64,000 nucleotides of DNA, taken from the NCBI GenBank assembly GCA_963921195.1, contig OY992536.1, positions 91,431,007-91,495,006 on the forward strand, written 5' to 3'. The DNA is from Pegoplata infirma (lineage: Eukaryota; Arthropoda; Insecta; Diptera; Anthomyiidae). Below, piece by piece: positions 1 through 11,045 of the stretch (positions are counted from its first letter, which is position 1; each line of letters starts with the position of its first letter). The notes under the pieces are model-generated. The model saw only the letters and a program-made list of their open reading frames with translations. It did no database searches and was not told where the DNA came from. Position numbers and translations under genes: made by a program.

Positions 1-502
1 TTTAGCGGTCCAAACTCATTTTTAGGAGGGGTCGATTTGTACGGGGCGAAATTTACCTTTGTCAGTTTTTTATGATTTACGCCTATTTAAACAAAATTAA
101 TATAGGCATATGTGGTATCAGATAAAAGGTATTAAAAATGCCTATCTCGTGCTGCTAACAACGGACCAATGAAGTAAATATTTTTCGACTTATTATCAAA
201 AACGTTCTAAAATGTTATTTTACTCAATATGACGAGAAGTTGTGCATGTTTGGACACGTTCTTACCACACGTAGATAGGTATTCCAAAGACCTTTCATTT
301 GGTATGTATATTGACTAGGTTTATTTGCATGATATAGGAGATAAACGAAAAAAACTGAAAAAGGGTATTTTCTTGCCCCCTCCTTTTCACCCCCTAAATA
401 TGAATTTGGGCTGCTAAAAAAATAGTGTCCTTTTATTTTTTCTGCTCTACAAAATAAAACCAATTCCACAAAGATCCGCGGGTGACACTAGGGAGACTTC
501 CT
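1..502. mobile_element. Foldback element E, right part (cut by window start)
   Basis: This matches the right ~480 bases of the complete copy at 13313-13866, including the right terminus, which reads about GGGTGACACTAGGGAGACTTCC. The left end lies outside the window. It abuts HINE-C sequence at 503, so it was probably inserted in that HINE copy. There is no coding capacity. The element class is unknown. Confidence 0.7.
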
Positions 503-1083
503 TTGTTAGTCCAAAAATGGTCCAATTATATTCCGATTTGATTAGGTTACTAAAGTTCACGTTTAACACATAAAAATATTTTTTTATCAAATATTTTCAT
601 TTTAATGAATTTTGATGGAATTATGTGAATATCGGGAGGCGGCTTGTATGGGGACTACCAGAAGGACTGATCCGATTCCTTTGGAATTATGATTCATGCA
701 TACAAAATTTGATTACCTGCTAAATTTCAAAGCGATATCTATTATAATACGGTCATTAGAGTCATTAAGCCGAATCCAAAGGGGGCGTTTGTATGGGGGC
801 TAGGTCTTAACATGGACCGATGTTCTCCAATTTAAATAGGCTTCGTCCTTGGGCCAAAAGATGCTTAAGTTTCAAATTTAAAGTCAATTGATTGAAAATT
901 GCGACCTGTATCGTGCTTAAACCGATAGATGGACAAACGGACGGACATCGCTAAATCAACTCAAAACGTAATTCTGAGTCGATCGGTATACTTGAAGGTA
1001 TGTCTAGGACCAATATTTCGGGTAGTTACAAACATCAGCACAAACCCAATATACCCTGTATCACATAGTGGTGTAGGATATAA
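503..1083 (-). mobile_element. HINE-C copy C1 (Helentron-like, non-autonomous), 3' part missing
   Basis: The right edge carries the family 5' end in reverse, about TATACCCTGTATCACATAG...GGTGTAGGATATA, followed by TTACAAACATCAGCACAAAC. The middle matches the C copies at 44011 and 57221, including the 'CCAAAAATGGTCCAATTA' phrase and a GACGGACATCG microsatellite core. The 3' hairpin part is absent because element E lies at 1-502. Confidence 0.75.
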
Positions 1084-1085
1084 AA

Positions 1086-1909
1086 ATAAGTAGAAAAGTT
1101 AAATGCGACTTGGCCGAATCTATGAATACCCTGCAAAATGCACTTTTTAAAGGATAATAAATTTTCTAACGTGAGAAAATGAACAATTTTGATTAGAAAT
1201 ATTTTATTTTGAGTAAAAAAAAATTTTTTTGTCATTTTTATAAGAAAAAAAAGAAAATTAAAAATTTTTTTTTGAGTGTAAAATTTTTTTCGAGTGTAAA
1301 TTTTTTTGGAGTGTAAAAATATTTTTGAGTGACAAAAATACTTTGTAAAGTTATTTTGTGGCTTACCAAGGTTTTTAAAGCTTGTTTTTTTAAAGCTCGG
1401 TTTATTAAACATGTGAATTAAAGGTGAAACCAAACTAAAATTCACAATTTTACTAAAACTTTTTGAACCACTAGACGGATTCGGCCTAAATTTAATAAGA
1501 ACGAGGCCAGAGGAACGACAAATATGTATATATATGTACCAAGCTTTAGCATCCTCAGAATTGTCTTTCGAAAGTTACCGGGTTTTTTATCTCGTAAATT
1601 CACGAAAAACCCTTCCGAAATTCATACTTTTGCGGTGGTGCCGATTTCGCGGAATTGCAATACCAACCTGACCAGGTAAATGACCAACAAACATATATGC
1701 CAAACTTCGGCAGCCTCTGTAAAGTCTTTTAAAAGTAAAAGTGTTTTTTTTAACAGACAGAGAGACAGACGGACATCGCTAGATCGACTCAAAATTGATT
1801 GAGGATCATTGATATATACACTTTTTGGGATTCTGGACCAATATTTGGAGGCGTTACAAACTGAATGACAAACTTATAAATACCTCCTATTACTTGAGTG
1901 GAGGGTATA
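1086..1909 (-). mobile_element. HINE-B copy B1
   Basis: The left edge is the 3' end in reverse: AAGTAGAAAAGTTAAATGCG with a degenerate hairpin, then ATACCCTGCA. The right edge is the 5' end in reverse, GAGTGGAGGGTATA. Between them are A/T-rich 'TTTTTGAGTGTAAAA' minisatellite units (about 1190-1340), the 'CACTAGACGGATTCGG' block and a GACAGACGGACATCG microsatellite. It sits back to back with C1 and A1. Confidence 0.8.
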
Positions 1910-1991
1910 AGAATATTGGACTTGTAGCGCAATGTCTTTGGGTTTAATATTTTTTTTTGAAAATCGGAAGTTCCGATCAAAATGAAATTTG

Positions 1992-2596
1992 TATACCCTC
2001 CAACCACAGTATGGGGGTATACTCACTTTGTCATTCCGTGTGTGACGCTAGATGTCCGTCTGTCCGTCTGTGGAGGACACGAAACAGTCCAAAATTAAAG
2101 TGCTAGACTCCTAAAATATATGTCGAATATGTCTTATAGTCATAGGCTGGTTAAGCTCGGAGATGGGCAAAATCAGGCCAGGGGGAAAAAAGTTCCCCCT
2201 TGAAGAACTAAACCAACCTTTTAAAAACTCCATTTTTTACAAGGTTTTCTATGCCTTTATAAGCAAATAATTTTTTTTCTTTTAAAAAAAGAAGTTAGAC
2301 ATCTTTCACTTGGATCCAGGGGATTATAAAATGTATTTTTTTTTTGACCCGCCCCCCTTTTTGTGGGCGTGGATATGAAAAATGTATTTAAATAATGATA
2401 AAACTCTATTAGTTTAGTACAAGAAGCATAATAAATGAACTTGTAAACACTTACCGCCAGAAAAAAGTGTACCCAAATAACCCCTTTCGACCCCCTCATC
2501 CACTTCCCCACAAAAAACGCCCCTGCAATTTTTTATTTTTTGACATGTTGGAGGGTATAAAAGATTCGGCACAGCCGAATTGAACACTCTCACTTA
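1992..2596 (+). mobile_element. HINE-A copy A1, internally deleted
   Basis: The 5' end is TATACCCTCCAAC followed by GGGGGTATAC. The 3' end has GTTGGAGGGTATA, a perfect inverted copy of the first 13 bases, then the hairpin ATTCGGC-ACA-GCCGAAT and CACTCTCACTT. The (TA)n and core segment are deleted: GTGACGCTAGATGTCCGTCTG joins the 5' part straight to the GTCY tract. A HINE-C copy begins immediately at 2598. Confidence 0.85.
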
Positions 2597-2597
2597 T

Positions 2598-3352
2598 TAT
2601 ACCCTACTTGAGTTTGTGCTGATGTTTGTAACTACCCGAAATATTGGTTCTAGACCTACCTTTAAGTATACCGATCGACTCAGAATTACTTTTTGAGTCG
2701 ATTTAGCGAGTCCCGTCCGTCCGTTTGTCCATCTATCGATATAAGCACAATACAGGTCGTAGTTTTTAATCCATTAACTTGAAATTTAAAACTTAAGCAT
2801 TTTTTGGCCCAAGGACGAAGCCTATTGCAATTGGACAAAATCGGTCCATGTTAAGACCTAGCCCCAATACAAACGCACCTTTAAATTAGGCTTAAATGAC
2901 TTTAATAACCGTTTTATAATAGATATCGTTTGAAATTTAACAAGTAATCAAATTTTGTATGTACGAAGGAATCGGATCAGTCCTTCTCGTCCCTATACAA
3001 ACCACCCTCCCGATATTCACACAATTCCTTCAAAAAATTCATAAAAATGGAAATACTTGACACAAAGTTTAGTTGTAGGTGTTAAACGTGTACTTTGGCA
3101 ACCTAATCATATCTGAATATAACTGGATTATTTTTGGACTTAGTCCCCCACATAAAAATTTCGACCGATATTCAGTTAAATCGGTCTATTGGCAAAAAAA
3201 TGGACCAATTCCAATAAAATTTGATCTGTTTACGTTTGCTACACTAAAGAAAGATCTAACAAACGGTCCATGTTTGGACTTGGAACCCATTTTACGGAAA
3301 ACACTGGTGTATGATCGTATGGTCGGTCTTGACCGACTATTTAGCTTAAACA
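2598..3352 (+). mobile_element. HINE-C copy C2, decayed 3' tip
   Basis: It starts TATACCCTACTTGAGTTTG and carries the C-family core (GTCGATTTAGCGA, then a GTCCGTCCG tract). It ends with the palindromic hairpin GGTCGGTC-TT-GACCGAC, but lacks the usual AACTTTCTTACTTG tail. About 755 bp, close to the full-length copy at 44011. Any open frame here is only a read-through of the repeat. Confidence 0.82.
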
Positions 3353-3507
3353 TTTTTATGACGAAAAAGAATTTTTTGGCCTCACAAAATTAAAAAAAAA
3401 AAATTTCTTCAAAAATAATTATTTAATTTTTTTAACATTTTTAAAAATACTTTAGTAAAAAAGTTTATATATAATTATATATAATTTGATAAAAATATAT
3501 AGAGGTT
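3353..3507. repeat. AT-rich spacer with a half-copy of foldback P end
   Basis: Positions 3452-3497 repeat the terminal part of foldback P (AGTAAAAAAGTTTATATATA...), directly in front of the complete copy at 3508. This could be a terminal duplication or a decayed earlier insertion. Confidence 0.5.
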
Positions 3508-3909
3508 CCCGAGTAAAAAAGTTTTTATATAATTATATATAATTTGATAAAATTATATCAAATTATATATAATTATATAAAATTATATAAAGAGGTAAAA
3601 TTTTCTAAAAGTTGGATAAAATTATATAAAATTACATATAATTTGATAAAATTATATATAATTATATCCAGGATTTGGTGGATATAATTATAAAAAATTA
3701 TATCAAATTATATATAATTTGATAAAATTTTATCAAATTAGATATAATTTGATATAATTATATCCACCAAATCCTGGATATAATTATATATAATTTTATA
3801 AAATTTTTTGAAAAATTTTACCACTATATATAATTTTATACAATTATATATAATTTGATTTAATTTTATCAAATTATATATAATTATATCAAAAACTTTT
3901 TTACTCGGG
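3508..3909. mobile_element. Foldback MITE P1, CCCGAGTAAAAAAG termini
   Basis: The element starts CCCGAGTAAAAAAGTT and ends AACTTTTTTACTCGGG. Nearly all of the interior is self-complementary TATAATTATATA sequence. It carries an embedded inverted pair: ATATCCAGGATTTGGTGGAT near 3658-3684 and its complement near 3760-3782. It is 402 bp; a second copy of 403 bp lies at 40743-41145. No target duplication longer than TT is visible and the class is unknown. Confidence 0.8.
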
Positions 3910-5224
3910 TTTCAGTTTTCAAAAAATTGGATAAAATTAGATAAAATTAATTCAAATTTTATATTATCAAGTTTTTGCAGTAAGGCCTTCGTATACAATT
4001 TAATATAATAAAATTTTATAAACATTTTTAACATAAAAACACTTTTCCAGTAATATCCAAATATTACTTAATATTTCCAGCTAAAAAACAAAAATATTTT
4101 TTTAATTTGTTCGGAACTTTCCAATTTTCAAGTCAAAAAAGGAAACCTTTTTTTTTAATATTGACCCTGACAAATAAACAAAATATATTTAGAATCAATA
4201 AATTTGCATATAAATGTCATCGATTGGCTTTTGCATATTTTGAAGAAAATACATATTTTGAAGAAAAAACATATTTTGATTTAAATATGATATTTGATTT
4301 GTTTATTAAAAAAAATAAAAAATATCGATTTCTTTTCGATTATTTTGATGAAAAGCATATTTTGATTTTAAATGCTTATTGTTTGCATATTTGTAGCTAA
4401 AATTGCAATTTTTTTTTTCATATTTGTTACTTATAAATGCATATTCTTCTAAAAAATCCCAAATTAAAATCTTTAAATTTCGTAATTGTGTTTTTTATAA
4501 AATAAAATGAATTTTGTTAAAATTATTGCATTTATTTATTACCATAGTCTAAAGTGCTAATGTGTTTAATGCATATTTTTGAATTTTAAGTGCAAATTTT
4601 TAAGTGCCCTTTTTTGATTTTTAGTGCATATTTTATAGGCATATTTTTAATTGCCCTAATTATAAATCAAAGTTTACATTAAAAACCGCATTGCCAAAAT
4701 TATATTTGAAATTTATCCTCTAATTTTTTTGTAACTAAATACTACCCTTTGTTTAAATTTTATTAACATTTTTCTTGCATTTCAAATATATGCAAATTAA
4801 TTTCACTTTCTATAATGAACATTATAAAAAAAAAATAACATGCAAAATAATACAAAACAATACAATAAAAAAAAATAGATATGCACAGTAACCGACTGAC
4901 TGACTGAAAGCCATTATCATAATTTTGTAGTCTTTTTATATATTTTTTTTTTTTGCATAAAAACCATAAACTGCAAACAAATAGAACAGAAAAAATCACT
5001 ACTAAACTACAATAAACAGATATTATAAGGGTATTCAAGTTAGAGATTTAAGAATTACAAAACAGATAAAATTACATATTTGTATTGGCATTTACAAGGA
5101 AATAAATAATTTCCAAAAAGTTTGGCCAGCAGAAAATTTTGAATATGCATTTGAAATACCTCGATACAAATTTGTGATCGAGCTTTTTTATAAAATTTCT
5201 TCTTTCTGTTTTTTTTTATAAAGA
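3910..5224. other. AT-rich unassigned stretch
   Basis: No gene is seen. Positions 4190-4650 contain repeated short phrases built on TGCATATTTTGAAG / GTGCATATTTTT, a degenerate low-order repeat. Frames at 4107-4400 and 4763-5038 are dominated by Phe, Lys, Ile and Asn and have no coding signature. Confidence 0.6.
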
Positions 5225-5370
5225 AAAAGAAAAATGACCTCGAGCTAAAGTAATCCTACTCAAAATATAATATTTTAAAGGTCGAATTTTTATTTTTTTT
5301 AATAAAAAATTTTTTTAATAAAAATTTTTTTTTAATAAAAATTAATCGAAATTTGTTTTTATTTTTTTTT
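5225..5370. repeat. CTCGAGCTAG-family fragment (G1)
   Basis: Contains AATGACCTCGAGCTAAAG, CCTACTCAAAATATAATA and the following AAAGGTCGAATTTTTATTTT. These are shared with copies at 23280-23460 and 52200-52385. Only one end of the repeat is present here. Confidence 0.65.
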
Positions 5371-5701
5371 TTTGTAATTACAAAAACAGCTTTCACGGTC
5401 CAAGCTAGATAGTGAATACCCCTAGTAATAATACTAACGAGAAAAGACTTGTTATCTTCCGCTTATGTTTTAAAAAAATTATACAAAAAAACTTATGTTT
5501 TTGTCATACGTTTAGTAAGTAAAGAACTGTAAGAGTTTAAAAACACTAACTAATTTTTATTACAGTGTTTTTTTTAAATTTGTGTTTTGTGATGTAATAG
5601 TTTGTTTAACTATTATTACACTATTTTGCACTTTTATCCCTTTCGCACTACTTTTTGTTTAAACGCGACCCTGTTTATACTGCTTAGATTAATCTTAAAC
5701 C
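5371..5701. other. AT-rich unassigned stretch
   Basis: No repeat family, gene or RNA is recognised. The sequence leads up to the CGTTG target duplication of the Transib-like element. Confidence 0.5.
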
Positions 5702-5706
5702 CGTTG

Positions 5707-6504
5707 CACAGTGCCACATTTGGCCAATCTAGCACGACAAAAATAAAAAAAAAAAGTTCCCCGATTTTTATGATTTGTTTGTATGTATTATAAAAAATTC
5801 CTACTAACACGAAAATACTCATATAAGAACTATAATTCTATTCGTTATTAAGATGTGGATGCATAAAGTTGCATCTTGTAAAATCCTGAAAGTAGTGTTC
5901 ATTATTTCACATGAATTAAGTCGATTTTAAACTGTTGTAACTTTTTAACAAAAAAAGATATTTATACACTCTTTTCTTCTTTTTTTAAACAATTTTTTCT
6001 ATTTTTTTATTAAATTTTTAACATAATAAAAATTTTTGAAAAGAAAATTATATATTTCTTTTTTTTTTGATGGAATAGAACTTTTGTGTTTGGTCTCTAT
6101 TGGTCGCCGGACTTTTTCAGACATATTGACCAATATCCATAGTACTTATTTCAACGGCTAACTTTTGCGACCGTCTGCGACGCCGACTACAGTGAGCGAT
6201 ATAAAAACCTTGTTTTTACATATTTTTTAAACATATTTTTAAAAAGTGGGCGCGGCAGTTGTCTGACCGCCCCCTTTTTTTGTGATATTATTTCTACAGC
6301 CCATCAGAGTATATATACCAAGTTTAAAGAAATTACAACCAAAATTAAAAATTTTTTTGAAAAGTGGGCGTGGCCGGTAACTGGCCTCCCATATTTTTCA
6401 TAATGTTGTTTTTGAAGTCAAAACGAACATTTATACCGAATTTCCAGTCAATATAAATAAAATTGGATTTTTGTCGTCCTAGATTGGCGAAATGTGGTAC
6501 TGTG
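5707..6504. mobile_element. Transib-like non-autonomous DNA transposon with RSS-like ends
   Basis: Left end: heptamer CACAGTG (5707-5713), 23-bp spacer (5714-5736), nonamer ACAAAAATA (5737-5745). Right end, read inward: CACAGTA (complement of 6498-6504), 23-bp spacer (6475-6497), ACAAAAATC (complement of 6466-6474). The two 39-bp inverted ends differ at four positions. The element is bounded by an exact 5-bp duplication CGTTG (5702-5706 and 6505-6509). Transib elements are known for 5-bp GC-containing duplications and for ends of heptamer, ~23-bp spacer and A-rich nonamer. The 798-bp interior has no transposase and carries two related ~118-bp blocks, each starting AAAAGTGGGCG. The class is inferred from the ends and the duplication; I think it is likely. 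Confidence 0.78.
6237..6470. repeat. Two divergent ~118-bp direct repeats inside the Transib-like element
   Basis: Both blocks start near AAAAGTGGGCGTGGC (about 6240 and 6358) and continue with 'CTGRCC..CCC..TTTTT' and a 'TATATACCAAGTTT'/'TTATACCGAATTT' phrase. They are more G+C-rich than the surroundings. Confidence 0.6.
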
Positions 6505-6509
6505 CGTTG

Positions 6510-6586
6510 TAGGAATGAGTGCAGGGAAATATGTCCTGTGACCGGTTCTGATATAATTCAATTTAATAAAAAAAATTGAGTAAAAA
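6510..6586. repeat. Short duplicated flank (copy 1)
   Basis: GTGCAGGGAAATATGTCCTG and the following GACCGGT recur at 9851-9885 as GTGCAGGGAAACATGTCCTG. In both places a HINE-A 3' end follows within about 70-240 bases, so this may be a segmental duplication or part of an older unrecognised repeat. Confidence 0.6.
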
Positions 6587-7154
6587 CAAGTGAAAGTGTT
6601 AAATTCGGCTGTGCCGAATCTATAATACCCTCCAACAGATAAAAAAAATTTAAAAAAATAATTGCAGTGGCGTTTTTTTTTTTTGGGGGGGGGGGGGGTT
6701 AGAAGGGGTCATTGGGGGGACACATAAACCAATGCGATAAATGTTTAAAAATTGATTTATTATACCTTTTGAGCTTAATACAATTTTATCATTATTTAAA
6801 AATATTTTCCACGCCCACAAAAGGGCGGGCAAAAAAAATATTTTTTTTATTTCCCAAGTACAAGTGCAGGATCTTGAACTTTTTCTGGCATCAAATTGTT
6901 TCATTTGCTTAACAAAAATACAAAAAAACCTGAGAAAATATGTCGTTTTTCAGAGGTTCGTCAGACGGGAACTTTTTTCCCCCTGGCCCGATTTTGCCCA
7001 TTTACGAACTTAAACTGCCTAGGACCAAAAGACATATTCCTGCCTAACTTAACGAGTCTCTTTTATTTTGGACTGCATAGTGTCTTATACAGACGGACGG
7101 ACGGACGGACATTCTAGAAAAGTCTTAGAATCGATCATAGATCAATAATATATA

Positions 7155-9211
7155 TGGGGCATTCCATGTCAAATCGGACACTTTGAATTTTTTTTTTTTA
7201 GATTTTCCTAATTTGTTTACAGTTTTTAGTGCCCTTCGAAAACTTCTTTGCGGTAAATTTTCAAATTTTTTTGATGACCCTTTCAAAAGATATCGAATTT
7301 TTAAAAATTGGAAGCATGTTCCGTTACTCAAACTTCTTTTACTCATAACTTCTTCAATAATGGTCCAAATTTCAATTTTTTTTTTCTTCAAAATTTTTGT
7401 TTTTTTACGTACTTTTTAAAAAAAAATCTCAAAAAATTCTTAAAAGCGCTCTAGTATGCGATTTTTAAGTTTTAAAATTTAAATCTCATTTTTGAAAATA
7501 TTTGTACTCTTCTATTTTTTTGAAATTTTTTGGTGTAAAACTTCTATTGATTTTAAAAATTTTTTACCCAGGAGGATCGTGGGATAACGATTATTAATTT
7601 TTTAAAATTTTTTGAAAAAATTTTATTGTAATTTTCCAATCTTAAAATCATTTCCACTGCTCCAATGGTGCGTCATAGAGGGGTCCTTTATAAGACCGAC
7701 CCCCATAAATTTAACGTCTTAACATTTCCTTGGAACAAACTAATGCCCTATCTCCAATTTCTAAGGGGGGTCCCACACAAAACGACATTTTTTAAAATTT
7801 GCTCCAACCGTTGTAACTGCCCTAATAGTGCCCTTAGAGCAACAAAATGTATGACCGACCCAAAATATTTTTTTAGTTCAAACATTTTCTCTGAACACAC
7901 CTACCCTTTATCTCTAATTGGTAATGCGGTCCCCATACAATTTTTTTTATTTGTTGTAAGTTTGTTTTATTTAATCAGCTTCTACCGGTCCAATGGTGCG
8001 TCCGAGAGGTGTCATTCGTGAACCAACCCCCATTTATTTTTATCCTACAACATTTTCTTAAAACATACCTACGCCCTATCTCCACTCCCTAAGTAGGCTT
8101 CCATACAAATAACAGTTGGAGCAAATTTTATAAAAATTTAATTTTATATGGAAGCCTACTTAGGGAGTGGAGATAGGGCGTAGGTACGTTTTAAGAAAAT
8201 GTTGTAGGATAAAAATAAATGGGGGTCGGTCTCACTAATGACCCCTCTCGGACGCACCATTGCACCGGTAGAAGCTGATTAAATAAAACAAATTTACAAA
8301 AAATAAAAAAAAAAAATTATAGGGACCGCCTTAACAGTTAAAGATAGAGGGTAGGTGTGTTCAGAGAAAATATTTGGAATAAAAAAATATTGTAGGTCGG
8401 TATTTTGTTGCTCTAAGGGCACTATTAGGGCAGTTAGAGCGTTTGGAGCAAATTTTAAAAAATTTTGTGTGACATCCCCCTTAGAAATTGGCATTAGGGT
8501 ATTAGTTTGTTCCAAGGAAATGTTAAGACGTTAAAATTAATGGGGGTCGGTCTTATAAAGCGGTTGGAGCAAATTTTAATTAATGTCGTTTTGTGTGGGA
8601 CCCCCCTTAGAAATTGGAGAAAGGGTATTAGTTTGTTCCAAAGAAATGTAAAGACGGAAAAACTAATGGGGGTCGGTCTTATAAAGGACCCCTCTATGAC
8701 GCACCATTGGAGCAGTAGAAATGATTTTAAGATTAGAAAATTACAATAAAATTTTTTCAAAAAATTTTAAAAAATAGTAATCCCACAATCCTCCTGGGCA
8801 AAAAATTTGTAGAATCGATAGAAGTTTTACACAAAAAAATTTCAAAAAAATCGAAGAGTACAAACATTTTCAAAAATGAGATTTAAATTTTAAAACTTAA
8901 AAATCGCATACTAGAGCGCTTTTAAGAATTTTTTAGGATTTTTTTTTTAAAGTACGTAAAAAAACAAAAATTTTGAAAAAAAAAAATTTGAAATTTGGAC
9001 CATTATTGAAGAAGTTATGATTAAAAGAAGTTTGAGTAAAGGAACAAACTACCAATTTTTCAAAATTCGATATCTTTTGAACGGGTCATCAAAAAAATCT
9101 GAAAATTTACCACGAAGGAGTTTTCTAAGGGTACTGAAAACTGTAAACAGATTGGGAAAATCTAAAAAAAAAAAAATTTTTAAAGTGTCCGATTTGACAT
9201 GGAATGCCCCA
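7155..9211. mobile_element. Long foldback element F1, TGGGGCATTCCA termini, TA target
   Basis: Arms of roughly 0.95-1.05 kb are near-perfect complements. The left starts TGGGGCATTCCATGTCAAAT, the right ends with its complement, and the loop is about 8111-8147. It is flanked by TA on both sides. Comparison with the uninterrupted HINE-A copy at 58047 (GATCAATAATATATATACTT) implies a TA duplication, though ATAT cannot be excluded. The interior is modular: 'GGTGCGTC..GAGGGGTC' and 'GACCGACCCCCAT' recur, and the right arm has an extra ~118-bp repeat near 8510-8630. No transposase; frames are arm read-through. TA duplication suggests Tc1/mariner-type mobilisation. Confidence 0.82.
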
Positions 9212-9317
9212 TATACTTTATGGGGTCGATATTTCGATGCGTTACAAAAGGAATGACAAAGTGATTGCATTTATAGGGGACATCCCCTGAGTGTTGGTTA
9301 AGTCAAAAAAAAATAAA

Positions 9318-9566
9318 ATTGAAAAAAAAAAAAAATTTGAAAAGAAAAAATTTAATTATTATTGAAGAATTTATGAGTAAAAGAAGTTTGAGTAAAGGAA
9401 CAAACTACCAATTTTTAAAAATTCGTTATCTTCTGAACGGGTCATCAAAAAAATCTGAAATTTTACCACGAAGAAGTTTTCGAAGGGCACTAAAAACTGT
9501 TAACAAATTGGGAAAATCTAAAAAAAAAAATTTCAAAGTGTCTGATTTGACATGGAATGCTCCATA
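9318..9566. repeat. Second, partial copy of the F1 right arm
   Basis: This repeats about 9000-9211 (TTATTGAAGAATTTATGAGT ... GACATGGAATGCTCCATATA) and then continues into a second copy of the HINE-A 5' part. The order arm, HINE 5', arm, HINE 5' is most simply a tandem duplication of about 350 bp followed by divergence. Confidence 0.75.
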
Positions 9567-9654
9567 TACTTTATGGGGTCCCCGATCGATATTTCGATGC
9601 GTTACAAACGGAATGACAAAGTGAGTATACCCCCATACTGTGGTCGGAGGGTAT

Positions 9655-10092
9655 TAAAATTAGAGTAAAAAAAATTTAAGTCAAAAAAAAATTTGAGTAA
9701 AAAAAAAAATTCCACAAAAAATTTTGAACAAAAAAATTTGGTTTGAAAAAAATTTGAGTGAAAAAAAATTTTAGTAAAATAAATTAGAGTAAGAAATTTT
9801 GCATAGATAAAGCTCAAAGCCGTTGTACTTAGGTTCATAAATTTTGAATAGGTGCAGGGAAACATGTCCTGTGACCGGTCTGCTATAATTCAAATTAAAA
9901 AAAAAAAATTTGAGTCAAAAAAATTTCGAGTAAAAAAAATTTTTGTTAAAAAAAATTTGAGCGAAAAAAAATTTGAGGGAAAAAAAAATTTGAGGGGAAA
10001 AAATTTGAGGGAAAAAATTTGAGCGAAAAAATTGTTAGTAAAAAAATGTGAGGAAAGAAAAGTTCAAGCAAAAATAATATTTTAAGTAAAAA
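9655..10092. repeat. Degenerate TTTGAGTAAAAAAAA simple repeat
   Basis: Dozens of units of about 13-18 bases with the phrase AAATTTGAG(T/G)(A/G)AAAAA lie at 9660-9790 and 9900-10085. They are separated by the duplicated GTGCAGGGAAACATGTCCTG block. No coding potential. Confidence 0.7.
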
Positions 10093-10165
10093 CAAGTAAG
10101 AGTGTTAAATTCGGCTGTGCCGAATCTTTATGCCCTCCAACATGCAAAAAATGTTGTAGGCCGTA
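10093..10165 (-). mobile_element. HINE-A 3' terminal fragment A3
   Basis: CAAGTAAGAGTGTTAAATTC, the hairpin ATTCGGC-TGT-GCCGAAT and GCCCTCCAAC are present. The rest of the element is missing; the sequence turns into 'GTTGTAGGCCGTATAACGAG', which is unmatched. Confidence 0.75.
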
Positions 10166-11045
10166 TAACGAGGCCCCCTAGTCAGATTATTATTCATTTT
10201 TGCTAATATATGTATTTTATTTTGGTTTTGCTTTAGTTTCTTGTATTTTTTTTTTAAATAATATATGTAAAAATGTTTGCATATTTTCTATTTATCTGTC
10301 ATATGTCTGTCTATATATTTTTTTTTAATATTATTATCTACAAGTTTAAACATTTGCGTAGCTACAATGCGTTTGATTTTATTTTTATTTTTTTATTTTT
10401 ACTATTTATTTATGAATTAGTTTTTTTACTATAATTTATAGTTTTTTTTTTTTTGCAGACAGAGTTCAACAACATAATGTTAATAAAAGTGTGTTAGTTG
10501 ATAAAAGTGAGAAAAAAAATCAAATACAATAAATAAAAATAAAATTGATTTTGAAATTACAAAAAAATTAATAATGAATTTGATTTAAAAATTATTTAGC
10601 ACTTGTGAATTTGTTTGAGGGAAACTACATTTAAGGGGAAATATGTAGATTAATCTTAAAAAAAAATATGACGATTCGTAAGGAAGTTTTTTTTTTTTAA
10701 TCTTCACATTAATATACAGTTTTAATAGATTTTTAGCAATAAAAAAAAAATTAAAGGTTTTTATCAATAACTTGAAATTTTTATAATTTTTACGAATTTT
10801 TTTACTGAACTTGATTGACATTTGGTGATATCATATTTTTTTTTTATTAATTTTTTAATTTATTTAATAATATGCATAAAATTCAAAAATACTATAAAAT
10901 TAAGTAATTAAATTTAAGGGTTTTGTTTTTTTTGCATAAAAAATATTTTTATATAAAACCATAAAAATATATAAATTGGAGCAAATTTTTATTTAACAAT
11001 TTTGAAATTAATTTTATGTTTAAAATTTAAAATTTTAATTTAATA
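10166..11045. other. AT-rich unassigned stretch
   Basis: Runs of T and A with no recognisable repeat family, gene or RNA. Confidence 0.5.

Larger units (their letters stand above)
6587..9654 (-). mobile_element. HINE-A copy A2, split by a 2-kb foldback
   Basis: The left edge is the 3' end in reverse (CAAGTGAAAGTGTTAAATTC, hairpin ATTCGGC-TGT-GCCGAAT, ATACCCTCCAAC). The right edge is the 5' end in reverse (ATACCCCCATACTGTGG...GGAGGGTAT). Between them lie the 'CCCCCTGGCCCGATTTTGCCC' block and the GACGGACGGACGG tract. The element is interrupted in its (TA)n tract by the foldback at 7155-9211. The 5' HINE segment is then present twice, at 9212-9262 and 9567-9654, with a partial foldback arm between. 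Confidence 0.85.

Noticed and set aside
1035..1445. A 136-codon minus-strand frame across HINE-B and HINE-C ends
   Set aside because: It runs through two repeat ends and a minisatellite and is not conserved in other copies of either repeat.
3410..3910. Matrix attachment region or replication origin because of extreme AT content
   Set aside because: The sequence is explained by the self-complementary P1 foldback; AT content alone does not support an origin or attachment site.
5702..6509. A genuine V(D)J recombination signal pair
   Set aside because: Both spacers are 23 bp, the ends are inverted around one element with a 5-bp target duplication, and there is no receptor gene. A Transib element explains it better.
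7665..8760. Frames with shared peptide phrases such as VPHKTTF in 7665-8021, 8294-8515 and 8494-8760
   Set aside because: The similarity comes from the two arms and internal modules of foldback F1 read on opposite strands, not from related proteins.
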